From assembly GCA_029706075.1 (NCBI GenBank), contig JAINUG010000258.1, forward strand, positions 1,045,001 to 1,109,000: DNA of 64,000 nucleotides, in the 5' to 3' direction. The stretch comes from Aldrovandia affinis (Eukaryota; Chordata; Actinopteri; Notacanthiformes; Halosauridae). This document shows, in pieces, positions 10,586 through 20,744 of the stretch (positions are counted from its first letter, which is position 1; each line of letters starts with the position of its first letter). The translations under genes were made by a program, and so were the position numbers. Under the pieces are notes generated by a model. It had not been told where the DNA came from. It did not search any database and saw only the letters and a program-made list of their open reading frames with translations.

Positions 10586-11551
10586 TTAGGGTGAATTAAT
10601 CTTAATTGGTGCTATGCTATCTAATGCATGAATGAAATGGCTATTTAAGGTGTCAACCATTTCATTTATCGAGCAGTGCGCATTACATGGTTCAAAGGAG
10701 TTTGCAAGTTCAGAAAAATATCGTTCTGCTGTGGCATCTAAGTACCATTTTTTAACTGTAACTTCTCTTTTATTACTAGATGTATTTAATAGGGCATCAA
10801 AGAACACACAGTAATGATCAGAAATAGCAATGTCAGACACTGAGATATTATCAATGCTTATCCCTTGCGATATTACCAGGTCAAGTATATTACCTAGTTG
10901 ATGAGTAGCTTCAGTGACATGTTGAGTTAATCCAAGGCTATCTAAGAGATTGATAAATTCCATGGCTTTCAAGTCAGTACTATTATTGATATGAATATTC
11001 ATATCTCCAATAAGGATTATTCGATCATAACTAGTAAGGAAAATTGACATAAGCTCAGAAAATTCTGAGAGAAATATTGAAGATTGCTTAGTTGGTCTGT
11101 ATAGTGTTAAAATAAGCACATCTGATTTAGTTTTAAGCAAAATTGTCAGGTATTCAAAAGATAAACATTTACCCAAATCAATCTCAGTATAATCAAACTG
11201 ATTTGAGGATATAGCAGCTATACCACCCCCTCGTTTGTCCTGTCATACTGATTTATAAAATATATAGTTAGGAGGACAAGTTTCAATCAGAGTTGCAGCT
11301 CCATCACACTTAAGCCAGGTTTCCACAAGGAAAATAAAATGCAAAATATTTTCAAGGATAAAATCATTGATTAAAAAACTCTTATTTGTGAGAGATCTCA
11401 CATTTAAAAGTGCCATATTAACATGCATGTTCAACTCTGTATGAATCAAGGGCTTTACTAAGATGTTAACCAAATTACTATGATTGCAACTGGCACTAAG
11501 TCTAGGCTTACATTTGCTCTGCACAGTAGTGATAGATGGGATGAAAGACAA
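10586..11551 (-). pseudogene. L2-A apurinic-like endonuclease domain
   Basis: Two open stretches, 11551-11243 (102 residues) and 11176-10586 (196 residues), make up the EN domain. The first has MALLNVRSLTNKS and FLVETWL, holding the conserved Asn and Glu. The second has VLILTLYRP, ILIGDMNIHINN (Asp-x-Asn) and SDIAISDHYCVF (Asp-His). They are separated by a short break near 11240-11180. The EN nicks genomic DNA to prime L2 insertion. The order EN-RT is correct for L2. Confidence 0.85.
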
Positions 11552-11556
11552 AGGTC

Positions 11557-12131
11557 ATGCTATGTTCTGTTTTGGCCGAAGAATCCTGCCTGAGGGAAGA
11601 CCGACGCGAGGTTTGCCTGTCTTCAGTGGGGGTGGGGGTGGTGCATGGTGCTTGCGCAGCAATAGTGATGTTGATGGTGGGGGTGGAGGAAGAGGTTTGC
11701 CGGCCTTGGGTGAGGGCAGTGCCTGGCGTTTACGTGGCAGTAGTGGTGTTGATGGGGGGTGGAGGAAGAGGGATTGACGTGGCGGTAGAGTGGGGAGTGC
11801 AGGGGATGATGGGGAAGGGAACAGGTGAGGTGATGGCGATGGGTGTGGAGGAGAAGGGGGGTGATGAGGAGAGGAGTGACATACGAGATGGTGGAGAGGA
11901 GGGTGAAGAAGGCGATAATGCCTTGGGAAACGGGGTGGGGAGGGGTTTAGGGCATCTGGCGGGTGTGACGGGGGTATGTTCAGGGGAGAAGGATGGAGGT
12001 GAGGGTGAGGGGAGTGATAGTGAGGAGGGCAGCTGAGGCGAGAGTGAGTGAGGGAGTGCTGTGGAAGGTGTGCATTGTATCTCGGTTAGAATTGTCTCAT
12101 CGCGTGCTAGTAAGTGAAAGTTAGCCGGCAT
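11557..12131 (-). pseudogene. L2-A 5' Pro/Ser-rich coding-like region
   Basis: A minus-strand frame (12131-11730, 133 residues) starts MPANFHLLARDETILTEIQ and becomes extremely Pro/Ser-rich. A further Pro-rich frame runs to 11557 and directly precedes the endonuclease. It may be an ORF1-like or N-terminal extension of the element, or a 5'UTR satellite. The G-rich plus strand gives an overlapping shadow frame (11557-12036). No domain is recognised. Confidence 0.4.
11610..11771. repeat. Imperfect G-rich tandem repeat, about 80-bp unit, two copies
   Basis: Two related units of about 84 and 78 bp (11610-11693 and 11694-11771) share gtttgcc, gcag.a.tagtg.tgttgatgg and gggtggaggaagagg. The unit lies in the Pro-rich 5' part of L2-A. 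Confidence 0.6.
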
Positions 12132-12442
12132 TAGATTTGGTGCTTAGCTTCTGCGTTTATTACCTGTAGCACTTAACGCTACTTTGTTATCATAACTAGT
12201 AGGCTATTGTGTTGCTGATGTCCAGCGGTTATTAGATTCTATCGCTGCTTAGTAGTTTTATTTCAAAGCTGATTGCTACTTAGCTGTTTTCAATCGGTTT
12301 TATTATATCAGCCCGTGTTTGTAGTTGAGCGTTCCTCGAGTAGCGGAAGGAACCTAGCAGTTGTTAACTAGTCTCTATTGTTGTCAGGTGGCACTCGCCA
12401 CTTAGTGCCTAGCATCACTCGGCTATATTAGCAAGCATAGTT
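12132..12442. other. Spacer between head-to-head L2-A and L2-B
   Basis: About 300 bp with no coding match. It probably holds the 5'UTRs of one or both L2 elements. No TATA-like promoter was identified. Confidence 0.4.
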
Positions 12443-12495
12443 GTGGATAGCGGCAGCTTTTCGCAGCAGCCTCACCTTCCTAGCCTCACCGAACG

Positions 12496-12630
12496 AAGAC
12501 TCGGCGGACAAAGACGGAGGAGTCTACCTGCAGGAGTCCAAAGACTCGGCGGACAAAGACGGAGGAGTCTACCTGCAGGAGTCCAAAGACTCGGCGGACA
12601 AAGACGGAGGAGTCTACCTGCAGGAGTCCA
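12496..12630 (+). repeat. 45-bp tandem repeat, three near-identical copies, at L2-B 5' end
   Basis: Copies 12496-12540, 12541-12585 and 12586-12630 start aagactcggcggacaaagac and read almost identically. 45 bp equals 15 codons, so two plus-strand frames stay open through the array (for example ..RLGGQRRRSLPAGVQ..). Position upstream of the EN domain suggests 5'UTR monomers or a repeated N-terminal peptide. Confidence 0.9.
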
Positions 12631-12819
12631 CCGAGGGGGGCCAGCTAGCGAGTGCTCGCCGCACAGTAAGTATCATAGTTTTGTATCTCCCCGTTCTACT
12701 TCCTTTGCATCTAACACTACATGCTTCCTCCCTATCCAAGTCCATGTCTCCTCTTCTAAATTGCCTAGAAGGAGAGATTCTACCCACACCCGTAATCTGT
12801 CCAACCTCATCCACCCTCC

Positions 12820-13580
12820 TAGATCTCCCGGTGTTGACGTGGTGGTAGCAGGTGGACTATGGAACTGCCAGTCCGCTGTCCGGAAGGTTGATTGAATCTC
12901 GGCCCAGGCCTCACTACTCTCCCTGCAGTTCCTGGCGCTCACGGAGACGTGGATCACTCCCTAGAACATGGCCACGTCTTACTCCTCGGGGACTTCAACC
13001 TGCCTTCAGTCCTTTGACTTCACCATGGCTGAATCCCCATCCACCCACAAGGCCGGTAACCAACTGGACCTGGTCTTCACCAGGAACTGCGCCTCACCCA
13101 ACATTACGGTATCGCCTCTACATGTTCCTGACCATTGCTTTCTGTCTTTCTCCCTCCCCCTCCCCTCTGTGCCTAAACCATCTTCACCTGTTCCTACTGT
13201 CCCTGTCCGTCACAACCTCTGCTCTCTCTCCCCCGCTGCCCTGTCAGCTACTGTCCTATCTTCCCTTCCCCCTACTGATGCCTTCTCTCAACTACCTGCT
13301 GAGGAAGCATCATCCACCCTACTTTCCTCTCTCTCCTCCTCCTTTGACTTACTCTGTCCTCTATCAGCTAAACCCGCTCGCCCCAACCCCCCGCCCCTGG
13401 CTAACCGATTCCATTCGGGCTAACCGACTGATACTGCAAGCGGCAGAAAGGAAATGGAGAAAATCCAAATCCCCTGTAGCTCTGTCTGATTTCCACACAC
13501 TCCTGGCTTCCTTCTCTTCTAACCTCTCCTCTGCTAAGTCTGCATCAATCTTCTGTTTCCAACCCACGTAAACTCTATTC
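12820..13580 (+). pseudogene. L2-B endonuclease domain, internally deleted
   Basis: Codons near 12850-12960 give GLWNCQSAVRK and FLALTETWIT (conserved Asn and Glu) and then, almost at once, VLLLGDFNLP (about 12975-13000, Asp-x-Asn) and VSPLHVPDHCFLSFS (about 13110-13145, Asp-His). About 80 residues normally between TETWIT and GDFNL are missing, and several frames alternate (12852-13571, 12968-13423), so this copy cannot make a working EN. Downstream Pro/Ser-rich codons lead towards the RT. Confidence 0.78.
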
Positions 13581-13643
13581 TACATTTTCCTCTCTCCTCA
13601 CCCCTCCTCCTCCCCCAACCCCCTCCTCTCTAACCGCCGATGA

Positions 13644-15317
13644 CTTCTCATCCTTCTTGAGGTTGAGAAGGTTGATGTCATTCGCAACTCCTTCCCCCCA
13701 ACCTCTCCCTCTCCCATCTCGCTACCTAAACCTCCCACCCCTCTGTCCTCCTTCTCGCCCCTTCCTGACTCAGACATCCTTCAACTTGTTCTCTCCCACC
13801 GTCCCACCACCTGCCCTCTTGATCCCATTCCTTCCCCCCTCTTCCAGTCCATTGCTATGGATATCCTCCCATTTGTCTCCAATGTCATTAACTCCTCTCT
13901 TTCCTCTGGCTCTGTCCCCTCCTCCCTCAAATGCACTCATGTTGTCCCCCTCCTCAAGAAACCCTCTCTGAATCCTGCTGTTATTTCAAACTACCGACCT
14001 GTCTCTCTCCTCCCATTCCTTTCCAAAATGTTAGAGCGGGCTGTGTATAATCAACTGTCTGCTCATCTCTTACAGAATGACCTGCTTGATCCCAACCAAT
14101 CTGGGTTCAGAGCAGGCCACTCCACAGAGACCACTCTCCTTGCTGTCACTGAGGCTCTTCATGGGGCTAAGTCCCAATCCCTTAGTTCCGCCCTACTCCT
14201 CCTTGACCTGTCGGCGGCATTCGACACCGTGGACCACCGGATCCTGCTCTCATCTCTCATCGAGATGGGAATCTCTGGATCTGCATTGACACGGTTCGAG
14301 TCCTACCTGGCTGACCGGTCCTACCAGGTAGCCTGGAGAGGATCCCTCTCCTCTCCCCACCCCCTCTCTACCGGAGTCCCGCAGGGCTCGGTGCTAGGCC
14401 CCGTCCTATTTTATCTGTACACCAAGTCACTTGGCTCTGTTATTTCTGCTCATGGTTTTTCCTATCACTGTTATGCTGATGACACACAACTGTTCCTCTC
14501 CTTCTCTCCATCTGATACCCAGGTCCCGGCACGGATCTCTGCATGCCTGGCTGACATCTCCGCTTGGATGTCCGCCCACCACCTGAAGCTGAACCTGGGG
14601 AAGACTGAGCTGCTCTTCCTCCCAGCGAAGGGCTCCCCGATGATTGATGCGTCAATCACCGTGGAAGGCTCCATAGTGTCTCCGTCCCAGTCGGCCAGGA
14701 GTCTCGGGGTAACCCTGGACAACCAGCTGTGCTTCTCGAGCCATATTGCAGCGATCACTCGGATCTGGCATTTCTCCCTCCACAACTTCCGGAGGATCCG
14801 ACCGTTCCTCACCCAAGAGGCCACTCAACTCCTGGTCCAGGCCCTGGTGATCTCACATCTGGACTACTGCAATTCATTGCTGGCAGGCCTTACGGCCTGT
14901 GCCATCAAGCCACTGCAACTAGTCCAGAACGCTGCCGCTCGTCTGCTGTTCAACCAGCCGAAGTTGACCCACATCACCCCTCTACTCTCCTCTCTGCACT
15001 GGCTCCCCATCGCAGCACGCATCAGATTCAAGTCACTGGTGCTTGCTTTTCAAGCGGCCAGAGGTACTGCTCCCCCATACCTCCAGTCACTCAGCATTCC
15101 CTACACACCTCCCAGACCCCTCCGCTCCGCCTCCTCGGGTAAACTGACTGTCCCTTCCCTCCGGGCGCCTGGCAGCCGCTCCACGCGGTCACACCTCTTG
15201 TCTGTCCTGATCCCTCGCTGGTGGAACGACCTTCCGCAATCGGTCAGGACCGCGGAGTCACATGCGATCTTCCGCAAGAGACTCAAAACCCACCTCTTCA
15301 GACTCCACTACCACTAA
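13644..15317 (+). CDS. L2-B reverse transcriptase, long open frame
   Basis: The frame is open from 13644 and its first ATG is at 13857, giving 486 residues to the stop at 15317. From that ATG: NYRPVSLLPFLSKMLERAV (about 45-63), QSGFRAGHSTETTL (81-94), [15 protein letters not shown] with catalytic Asp (113-127), [15 protein letters not shown] (171-185), CYADDTQLF with the Asp pair (205-213), LKLNLGKTELL and SLGVTLDNQLCFSSHI downstream, then the L2 C-terminal block RLDYCN-like/LVQNAAARLL/LHWLPI and WWNDLPQSVR to the end. All visible catalytic residues are kept. Upstream codons (..EVEKVDVIRNSF..) are in frame but lack an ATG, so the natural polyprotein start lies in the broken EN part. Confidence 0.85.
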   Translation, partial: LLILLEVEKVDVIRNSFPPTSPSPISLPKPPTPLSSFSPLPDSDILQLVLSHRPTTCPLDPIPSPLFQSIAMDILPFVSNVINSSLSSGSVPSSLKCTHVVPLLKKPSLNPAVISNYRPVSLLPFLSKMLERAVYNQLSAHLLQNDLLDPNQSGFRAGHSTETTLLAVTEALHGAKSQSLSSALLLLDLSAAFDTVDHRILLSSLIEMGISGSALTRFESYLADRSYQVAWRGSLSSPHPLSTGVPQGSVLGPVLFYLYTKSLGSVISAHGFSYHCYADDTQLFLSFSPSDTQVPARISACLADISAWMSAHHLKLNLGKTELLFLPAKGSPMIDASITVEGSIVSPSQSARSLGVTLDNQLCFSSHIAAITRIWHFSLHNFRRIRPFLTQEATQLLVQALVISHLDYCNSLLAGLTACAIKPLQLVQNAAARLLFNQPKLTHITPLLSSLHWLPIAARIRFKSLVLAFQAARGTAPPYLQSLSIPYTPPRPLRSASSGKLTVPSLRAPGSRSTRSHLLSVLIPRWWNDLPQSVRTAESHAIFRKRLKTHLFRLHYH

Positions 15318-15534
15318 ACTCTGTCCATCTAGCTAAATTGTCTTCACCACTGTTTACTTGTTCAACACTATACTCCCAAAAAAATTAAAAATAAATAAAA
15401 TAAAAATTATTCACTAACCTTTTCCTTCCCGGTGTTACAGGTATGGTACACAGATGCCTGCAATGATGGCTATTGCTGTATTCCTGCACTGATCTCGTGC
15501 ACTAACTATGATTGTTCCTACCATGTATTAATGC

Positions 15535-15597
15535 ACATCTTGTAAGTCGCTCTGGATAAGAGCGTCTGCTAAATGGTTAAAATGTAAATGTAAAATG
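15535..15597 (+). repeat. L2-B 3' terminal tail shared with SINEs
   Basis: Holds taagtcgctctggataagag then cgtctgctaaatgg and short taaaatgtaaatgtaaa repeats. The same core appears at the 3' ends of SINEs at 7501, 17372 and 61107 and of L2-C at 19605. L2 reverse transcriptases recognise such a stem-loop tail in related eel/fish systems (established for UnaL2/UnaSINE); here it is inferred. Confidence 0.75.
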
Positions 15598-16598
15598 CAA
15601 GGCAAACTGTTGATGATGTTAAAATATCCACAATTTCCACCACAAATGACCTGCGTCTTGAGTGCGTTAAGAAATCCAGTAGTACTATTCAACAAAAAGA
15701 CAAAAAGAAACAAAAAGAAAAAGAAAGCGCCTTACTGACAGTTCAAGAGCCCCGCGGTAAAGCATGACGTTTCCGAAGGAAGTCAGCTGAAGTCAGATGC
15801 TTGTTTGTCAAAAGAAACAGATGGAAACAGTCAGTGTGCATTTAAAACTGCTAAAACCTTTAAAATAAAAACATAAAACCTGAAATAAAACGATAAAATC
15901 TGAGAGAACATAAAACCTGAGATAAAATGATAAAACACTCCAGGACTCGCATAGGTAGTCAAAAAAACGCTTCTCGCTCAAACAGGAAGTGACGAACAGA
16001 TAATTCCAAGTCCAAGTAACTCCTTGTCCATTAACTTGAAATGTCTGTGTTTATTTTTTAAGTATTGCATCAAATAGAAATGCCTACAGAAAAGAATATG
16101 TTATTATGTCAGTTACATGTCTTTTGAATAAAAGCTCATGGATATAATATGCTGGGTTTATCTGCTAAATTATATGTTGTTTATATACAGTACATATAGG
16201 TTTACGACTTTACAACTTAGACTTAAGACTTAAGGGGGGAGGTTTGCTTCACAAAAACTTTGGTCAGCAGCCCCCACAGATGTAGCCCTATATTATATTT
16301 ATTTATCATATGCTCTTATCCGTAGTACCTTATGAAACAATATACATCCACAAGTAGCGATGTTGTTTAGTGCATTATGTTAACAAGGTCAACAAAGATC
16401 TGAAGTAATTCGTATTTTATTAGGAAACACATTTTGTGTAATTGTATTACAAACTTCTGCTAAGAGTAAGAGTTCAAAGTTTAACACCACATTTTATTTG
16501 TTATATTTTAGGAGTATCTATGGGGCTTATAATATGGTTTTCCAGTTGTATTTCATAAACAAATATTTATATATCATTAATTACATACATATCAATAG
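15598..16598. other. Unassigned AT-rich stretch
   Basis: No gene seen. A loose repeat of the type aaaacctgagataaaa occurs at 15850-15935. Confidence 0.5.
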
Positions 16599-17164
16599 TA
16601 TGGGTGTAACAATACACAAAAATCATGGTTCAGTAAGTAGAATACCTTGGTTTTGTCAAATCACGGTCCAGTATGTTTTTGGTACAGCGGGGGAAAAGAA
16701 ATGCAAAACATAAAATAGCTTTTCATTTATTTTTAAATGTGTAAACAGTGGCTAATTGGCCATAATTTACTGAACAGCGTACTGAAATATGGACGAGAGG
16801 GAACTACGTAGCGGGGCTCAATCACTTTCAACATATGGTTAAAACCTGTGTTCTCGACAACAGAGTATGGTCGCAGATCCGCTGCTATAAAAACACCTAC
16901 TGCGTTTGTTATTGCCTTGCTCATTTGCGTTCGCCACACTGCCTACGAAGCTGGGCTCATATAAACATTTTAATATCTATGCCATAGACCTACGTGGGCA
17001 GAACAAACAACATCCGGGCCTTTGCGCAAGTTATATTTTTGGCAGGGGGAGGTTTTTTTCATTACGTTTTGCATGTGCGTTAGTGGTTAAAGCAATATTG
17101 CATTAGTTCGGTTAACATCGCGTACCGAACCGAACGGTATGAATACGTGTACAGTTACACTCCT
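16599..17164. mobile_element. hAT-type MITE, degraded
   Basis: The left end reads TATGGGTGTAACAATACAC and the right end (reverse complement) AGGAGTGTAACTGTACACG, matching imperfectly as terminal inverted repeats of the fish GGGGTGTAAC..TACAC type. Inside, gtaccgaaccgaacggta near the right end echoes a tggttcagta/cggtccagta motif near the left. No 8-bp target duplication is convincing, so the exact ends are uncertain. Confidence 0.5.
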
Positions 17165-17236
17165 CCATCGGGACTAGACATATCCCAACATACATTTTGA
17201 TCAACCCATCCATCGGGACTAGACATATCCCAACAT
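17165..17236 (+). repeat. Short direct duplication of about 26 bp
   Basis: ccatcgggactagacatatc followed by ccaaca occurs at 17165 and 17210, about 45 bp apart. Confidence 0.8.
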
Positions 17237-17371
17237 TTGCTCACCCATGAAAAAATAGACACAAATATATACAGAACCTGTGCATTGTGCCAAGTTCAGG
17301 TTCATTGGACTTTTGATGAGAACAAGCCATTCAGCTCATCTTGGCTCTTCATTTTAATTGTAATTTAATAT

Positions 17372-17513
17372 ACGCCATTTAGCAGACGCTTTTATCCAAA
17401 GCGACTTACAGTAGTGAATGTATACATTTTCAGTATATGTGGCCCCAGTGGGGATTGAACCCACAACCTAAGCGTTGCCAACGCTGTGCTCTACCAACTG
17501 AGCCACAGAGAAC
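17372..17513 (-). mobile_element. tRNA-derived SINE with L2-type tail (minus strand)
   Basis: On the minus strand: A-box TGGCTCAGTTGGTAG (17491-17505), B-box GGTTCAATCCC (17451-17461), a short body (ccacatatactgaaaatgta) and the tail gtaagtcgctttggataaaa then gcgtctgctaaatgg. Same family as the SINE at 61107. It looks like a tRNA gene head, but the acceptor stem is not closed, so it is a retroposon. Confidence 0.82.
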
Positions 17514-19604
17514 AGCAAAGTCCCCCATCAATTTGAAAAAGGATAAAACTATTTTACAGCATTTTACATTTCTATGATTACAAAATTAATTTATGTCCAC
17601 CCATGATTGTTTATATCAACTCAATACTATAAAAGTCATATACAATATGAAATTCCAATTGATGTTTACCAAACAGATTGGCCTGAACACTGAATGAGTA
17701 GTGTATGAGAAGTTTTATCAACCATTTTAGTAACATTGTCCGGATTACAATAATAAAGGTCTGTGCTGGTATTTGATGCAATGCTATAATATGAGTTATT
17801 GGGAGACCTGAAAAAAGCCCCTCCCCTCACTGAATGCTAGCATCTTAGATGGCTCCTTAATGTTCAAATGACATTTCCTCTTAAGTAACAATGTGAATAG
17901 GAGTGTATATTTGGAGCATATGTTTAATGAACTGTGTAGGTTCTAGTGTACAGAAATCTGTTGCGATCAAAGCTAAAAGGCCCTAAAACATCCATTATTT
18001 TGAATTTACGGTTCTGCCACAGAATGTCAATTTTTTTATTATTATTTAAAGTAACTTGTAGCACCTGCTTGATAAGCAACTACTGACTCGTAAGTGCACC
18101 AATACTCCAGGTTTGGTAAGAGTGGTTGAGAAATAATGAGACCAGGATTTCGAAAATAGAATTTGAAAATATATTTGAAGGGATCAGTATAAAATGAAGA
18201 ATTATTTGAGTCACCATATCAACAAGCAATACATTTTTTGAATGACAATATCACAGGCTAGACACAAGTCACAAGTCTTGGAGAAAAGAAATAAAGCTCT
18301 TTCCTACCACCTAGTAGGAAGTAAAATAACACAGTTGGTCTTTCCGATCTCTCCAGGGTATGGCTTGCCACCTCTGATGCACAGAGGAAATGCAATTCTG
18401 ATCTACTGCATGTCCCGCTTCGGCTGATCTGAGACCCATGCAGAACAAACCATACAAAAAAACCCCAGCCTGGAAGTACCAGGCAATTAATTACTAAACA
18501 GTGGCTCAACTATTTACTCTCATCAGTAACCATACAATAAACCATATCAAACATATTTATCTATCTGTAGTACTTTTCCCAAATCACTTTAAACAAACAT
18601 TTCGATCACAGATACTCTTGGGCACATATTTAACCGTAGCTTTAGCTAACAGAGGGCAGCACTACGCCATCTTCAACACAAAGACACATTTCTTTCACAG
18701 AATTTTCATGAAATGGCCACCTCACATTCAAATAACGTTAGCTTAATTAAACCAGCAACCATAAAATAACACTCCCAACTGTTTCCATTTTGTTTCTCAT
18801 TCCAGTGAAAAATCATCATTTTTTTTGCAATGCATAAACTTTGTTTCCATAATGTACATGTCCCCACATTCTACACCTAGCTAGCAAAAAGACTGCATCA
18901 GTAGATGAAAATCTTTATTAGCTCAATCTCAAGGGCATGACCACCGATCCTATAGGCTAGATCAGGCGTCAATCAATCAATACTTTATTCTCGTTGGCGA
19001 ATGCAGAATCTCATCATTTTACCAGAACACAATTACAATTAACCCCTAAGAGTCACCACAATTTTCAGGTTGTGTGTCACTTATTAGGTTATATTTAATT
19101 TCTATCTATCTCCATTCATTCCGTCACCATTTCACTTTTAGAATCATAATGTCTCTATTATTTGTTAGTAATTATTTAAATTAATACGCTACTTCCTTTA
19201 ACTTTTACTCTGTAGTGACCTGTGTTACAAACCTATGTATGTCAGTGTATGTTCCTGTTTGACTAAAAACAAATGTGTTCATGTCTTCCTCACAGTCTTA
19301 GTAAATAATTACAAAGGGTCAGATGCAATTTGTAAGTTTAAATGGAAGTCTTTGAATAATTTGTTCAGTGCAGTGCAATTCAGTTCAGTTGTCATATGTT
19401 GGCATAAGTGGCAACAACACACATATCTAGGTCAATATGAAAATAATGCAAACAATATTTGAAAAATGTGGAATCACATTTAATTTACAAATTGTTACAG
19501 GGTTCATTACCAGAGGAAATCCAATACATTTTACATTCTTGAACTATGTTGTTATTTTATGAGAACACCACAATGCATTAAAAAATACAAAGCAATTTTT
19601 TTTA
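17514..19604. other. Unassigned, probably intronic or intergenic DNA
   Basis: About 2.1 kb with only short, non-conserved frames. A remnant tcaatcaatcaatactttatt at 18970-18990 could be a LINE or SINE tail. Nothing else is supported. Confidence 0.45.
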
Positions 19605-20128
19605 TTTTACATTTTACATTTGCATTTTAGCCATTTAGCAGATGCTCTTTTCCAGAGTGACTGTGCATTAATACATGGCAAGATTAATCATAGTCCATGC
19701 TGGAGATCAGTGTCGTGATACAGTAATAAACATAATCGTTGGCAGCTGCAAACCATGCCTGTAACACAAGGAGGGAAAAGTTAGTTTTTTTGCAGTGTTT
19801 TTTTGGGGACAATCATCAACATAGATACATATTACAAAATGCAGTATTGAACATTAAAGCAGTGGTGATGACAATTAGTGTTAATTGAGTCTGAAGAGGT
19901 GGGTTTTTTGTCTCTTGTGGAAGATGGCCAGTGATTCCGCGGTCCTGACCGAGTGCAGAAGATTGTTCCACCAGCGAGGAGTCAGGACAGAGAAGAGGCG
20001 AGACTGTGAGGGGCGGCTGCCAGGCACCGGCAGGGAGGGGACAGTCGGTTTGCCTTTCAAGTCTGGCTGGGGTGTAGGGTGTGCTGAGTGACTGGAGGTA
20101 GGAAGGAGCAGTTCCTCTAGCAGCATAT
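19605..20128 (-). mobile_element. L2-C: 5'-truncated L2 3' end
   Basis: On the minus strand it carries the last ~80 codons of L2 RT (20126-19881: LPVPGSRPSQSRLFSVL, PRWWNNLLHSVRTAESLA, THLFRLN, very like the L2-B C-terminus), the same 3'UTR, and the tail catttagcagatgctctt near 19630. The 5' truncation at about 20128 is typical of LINE insertion. Confidence 0.82.
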
Positions 20129-20154
20129 CTTTTTCATATATATATATTTTTTCC

Positions 20155-20375
20155 CCCCTGTTTTTCTCCCAATTTGGTTGCCAATTATACTCTCTATTTA
20201 TATCAATTCACCCTCCCCCATGGGTCTGCTGCCTATCCTCCAGGTAACGAGCCAATTTGTCTGGGCTAATAGATCCACATTCTCCGAGACGGAATCCAAC
20301 CACAGATGCCCTTTCTGGTCCTCAACAAACTTGTGCGGACAGCCAAATGCCGCCCCTGATCAGGGCTGACAACCC
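20155..20375. repeat. Dispersed SINE-like repeat, copy 1
   Basis: Shares blocks with 46366-46715: tttttctcccaattt, gccaatta.actctctattt, tctgctgcc, and cggacagccaa followed by tgccgcccctga. Two independent copies in one window support a real interspersed family. The family was not identified. Confidence 0.6.
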
Positions 20376-20655
20376 AGACCGGTCTGGTAGAGACAGGTTT
20401 TGTAACGGGTGCCTATCAGATCCAAATTCACCTCTACGACAACTCCTAAAAGTAACTTTACTGCTAACCCTTGACCCTTACACTTATCTGAGATTCTAGA
20501 AGGCAAGTGCCCTCCATGTTTCACTTTAGCTCTCCCTTTGTTTTGCATCAGTACTAGTCTTGCACTGCCTCCAATTTCTCTGAAGAAGAGCTACATCTCG
20601 GTCTGGGTATTGTCATATTCACTACAGATCACTTGCAGAAAACTGTAAATCATAC

Positions 20656-20744
20656 CTCTGAGTTGTCCGGGCTGGCTGCAGCGGCACTGATGACAATGGC
20701 AAACATCTCCTTCCTCTTTTTCAGCTTCTCCAAGTTCTCAAACT
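20656..20744 (-). CDS. Candidate internal exon of an unidentified host gene
   Basis: On the minus strand a pyrimidine-rich acceptor (ctattctctctctctttag) is followed by 87-89 bp of open reading, then a good donor (GAG|gtatga). The open frame reads FENLEKLKKRKEMFAIVIS then AAAASPDNSE: charged and helical at first, then Ala-rich. There is no transposon similarity, and it is the only stretch in the window that looks like a spliced vertebrate exon. The acceptor could also be two bases downstream, which would make the exon exactly 29 codons. I do not recognise the protein. If real, the surrounding TE-rich DNA is intronic. Confidence 0.5.

Larger units (their letters stand above)
8348..12131 (-). 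mobile_element. L2-A: L2-clade LINE, minus strand, near full length but broken
   Basis: Read on the minus strand: a Pro/Ser-rich 5' part (12131-11557), AP endonuclease (11551-10586), reverse transcriptase (10311 to about 8790), a short 3'UTR and a (TAA/TTA)n tail (8348-8371). A simple-repeat tail instead of poly(A), with EN then RT in a single reading unit, is typical of L2/CR1 LINEs. Several frameshifts, stops and an RT deletion show that it is inactive. It sits head to head with L2-B. Confidence 0.85.
12443..15597 (+). mobile_element. L2-B: L2-clade LINE, plus strand, with nearly intact RT
   Basis: From left to right: 45-bp repeats near the 5' end (12496-12630), a damaged endonuclease (about 12820-13580), an RT frame open from 13644 to 15317, a short 3'UTR, and the 3' tail gtaagtcgctctggataag.. 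at 15543-15575 followed by short aaatgtaa-type repeats to 15597. The tail is the one carried by the SINEs at 7501, 17372 and 61107, which makes this L2 family their likely source of enzyme. The exact 5' edge is uncertain. Confidence 0.82.

Noticed and set aside
11557-12036. 159-codon plus-strand Gly/Val/Glu-rich frame
   Set aside because: Comes from a G-rich, repeat-containing strand opposite the Pro-rich 5' part of L2-A; no start context or homologous domain.
12496-12630. Regular 45-bp repeats as a CRISPR array
   Set aside because: Units are contiguous with no spacers, and the context is a eukaryotic LINE.
17372-17513. Functional tRNA gene (also 61107-61270 and 7501-7704)
   Set aside because: A and B boxes are present but the acceptor stem does not close and each has a LINE-type 3' tail; these are SINEs.
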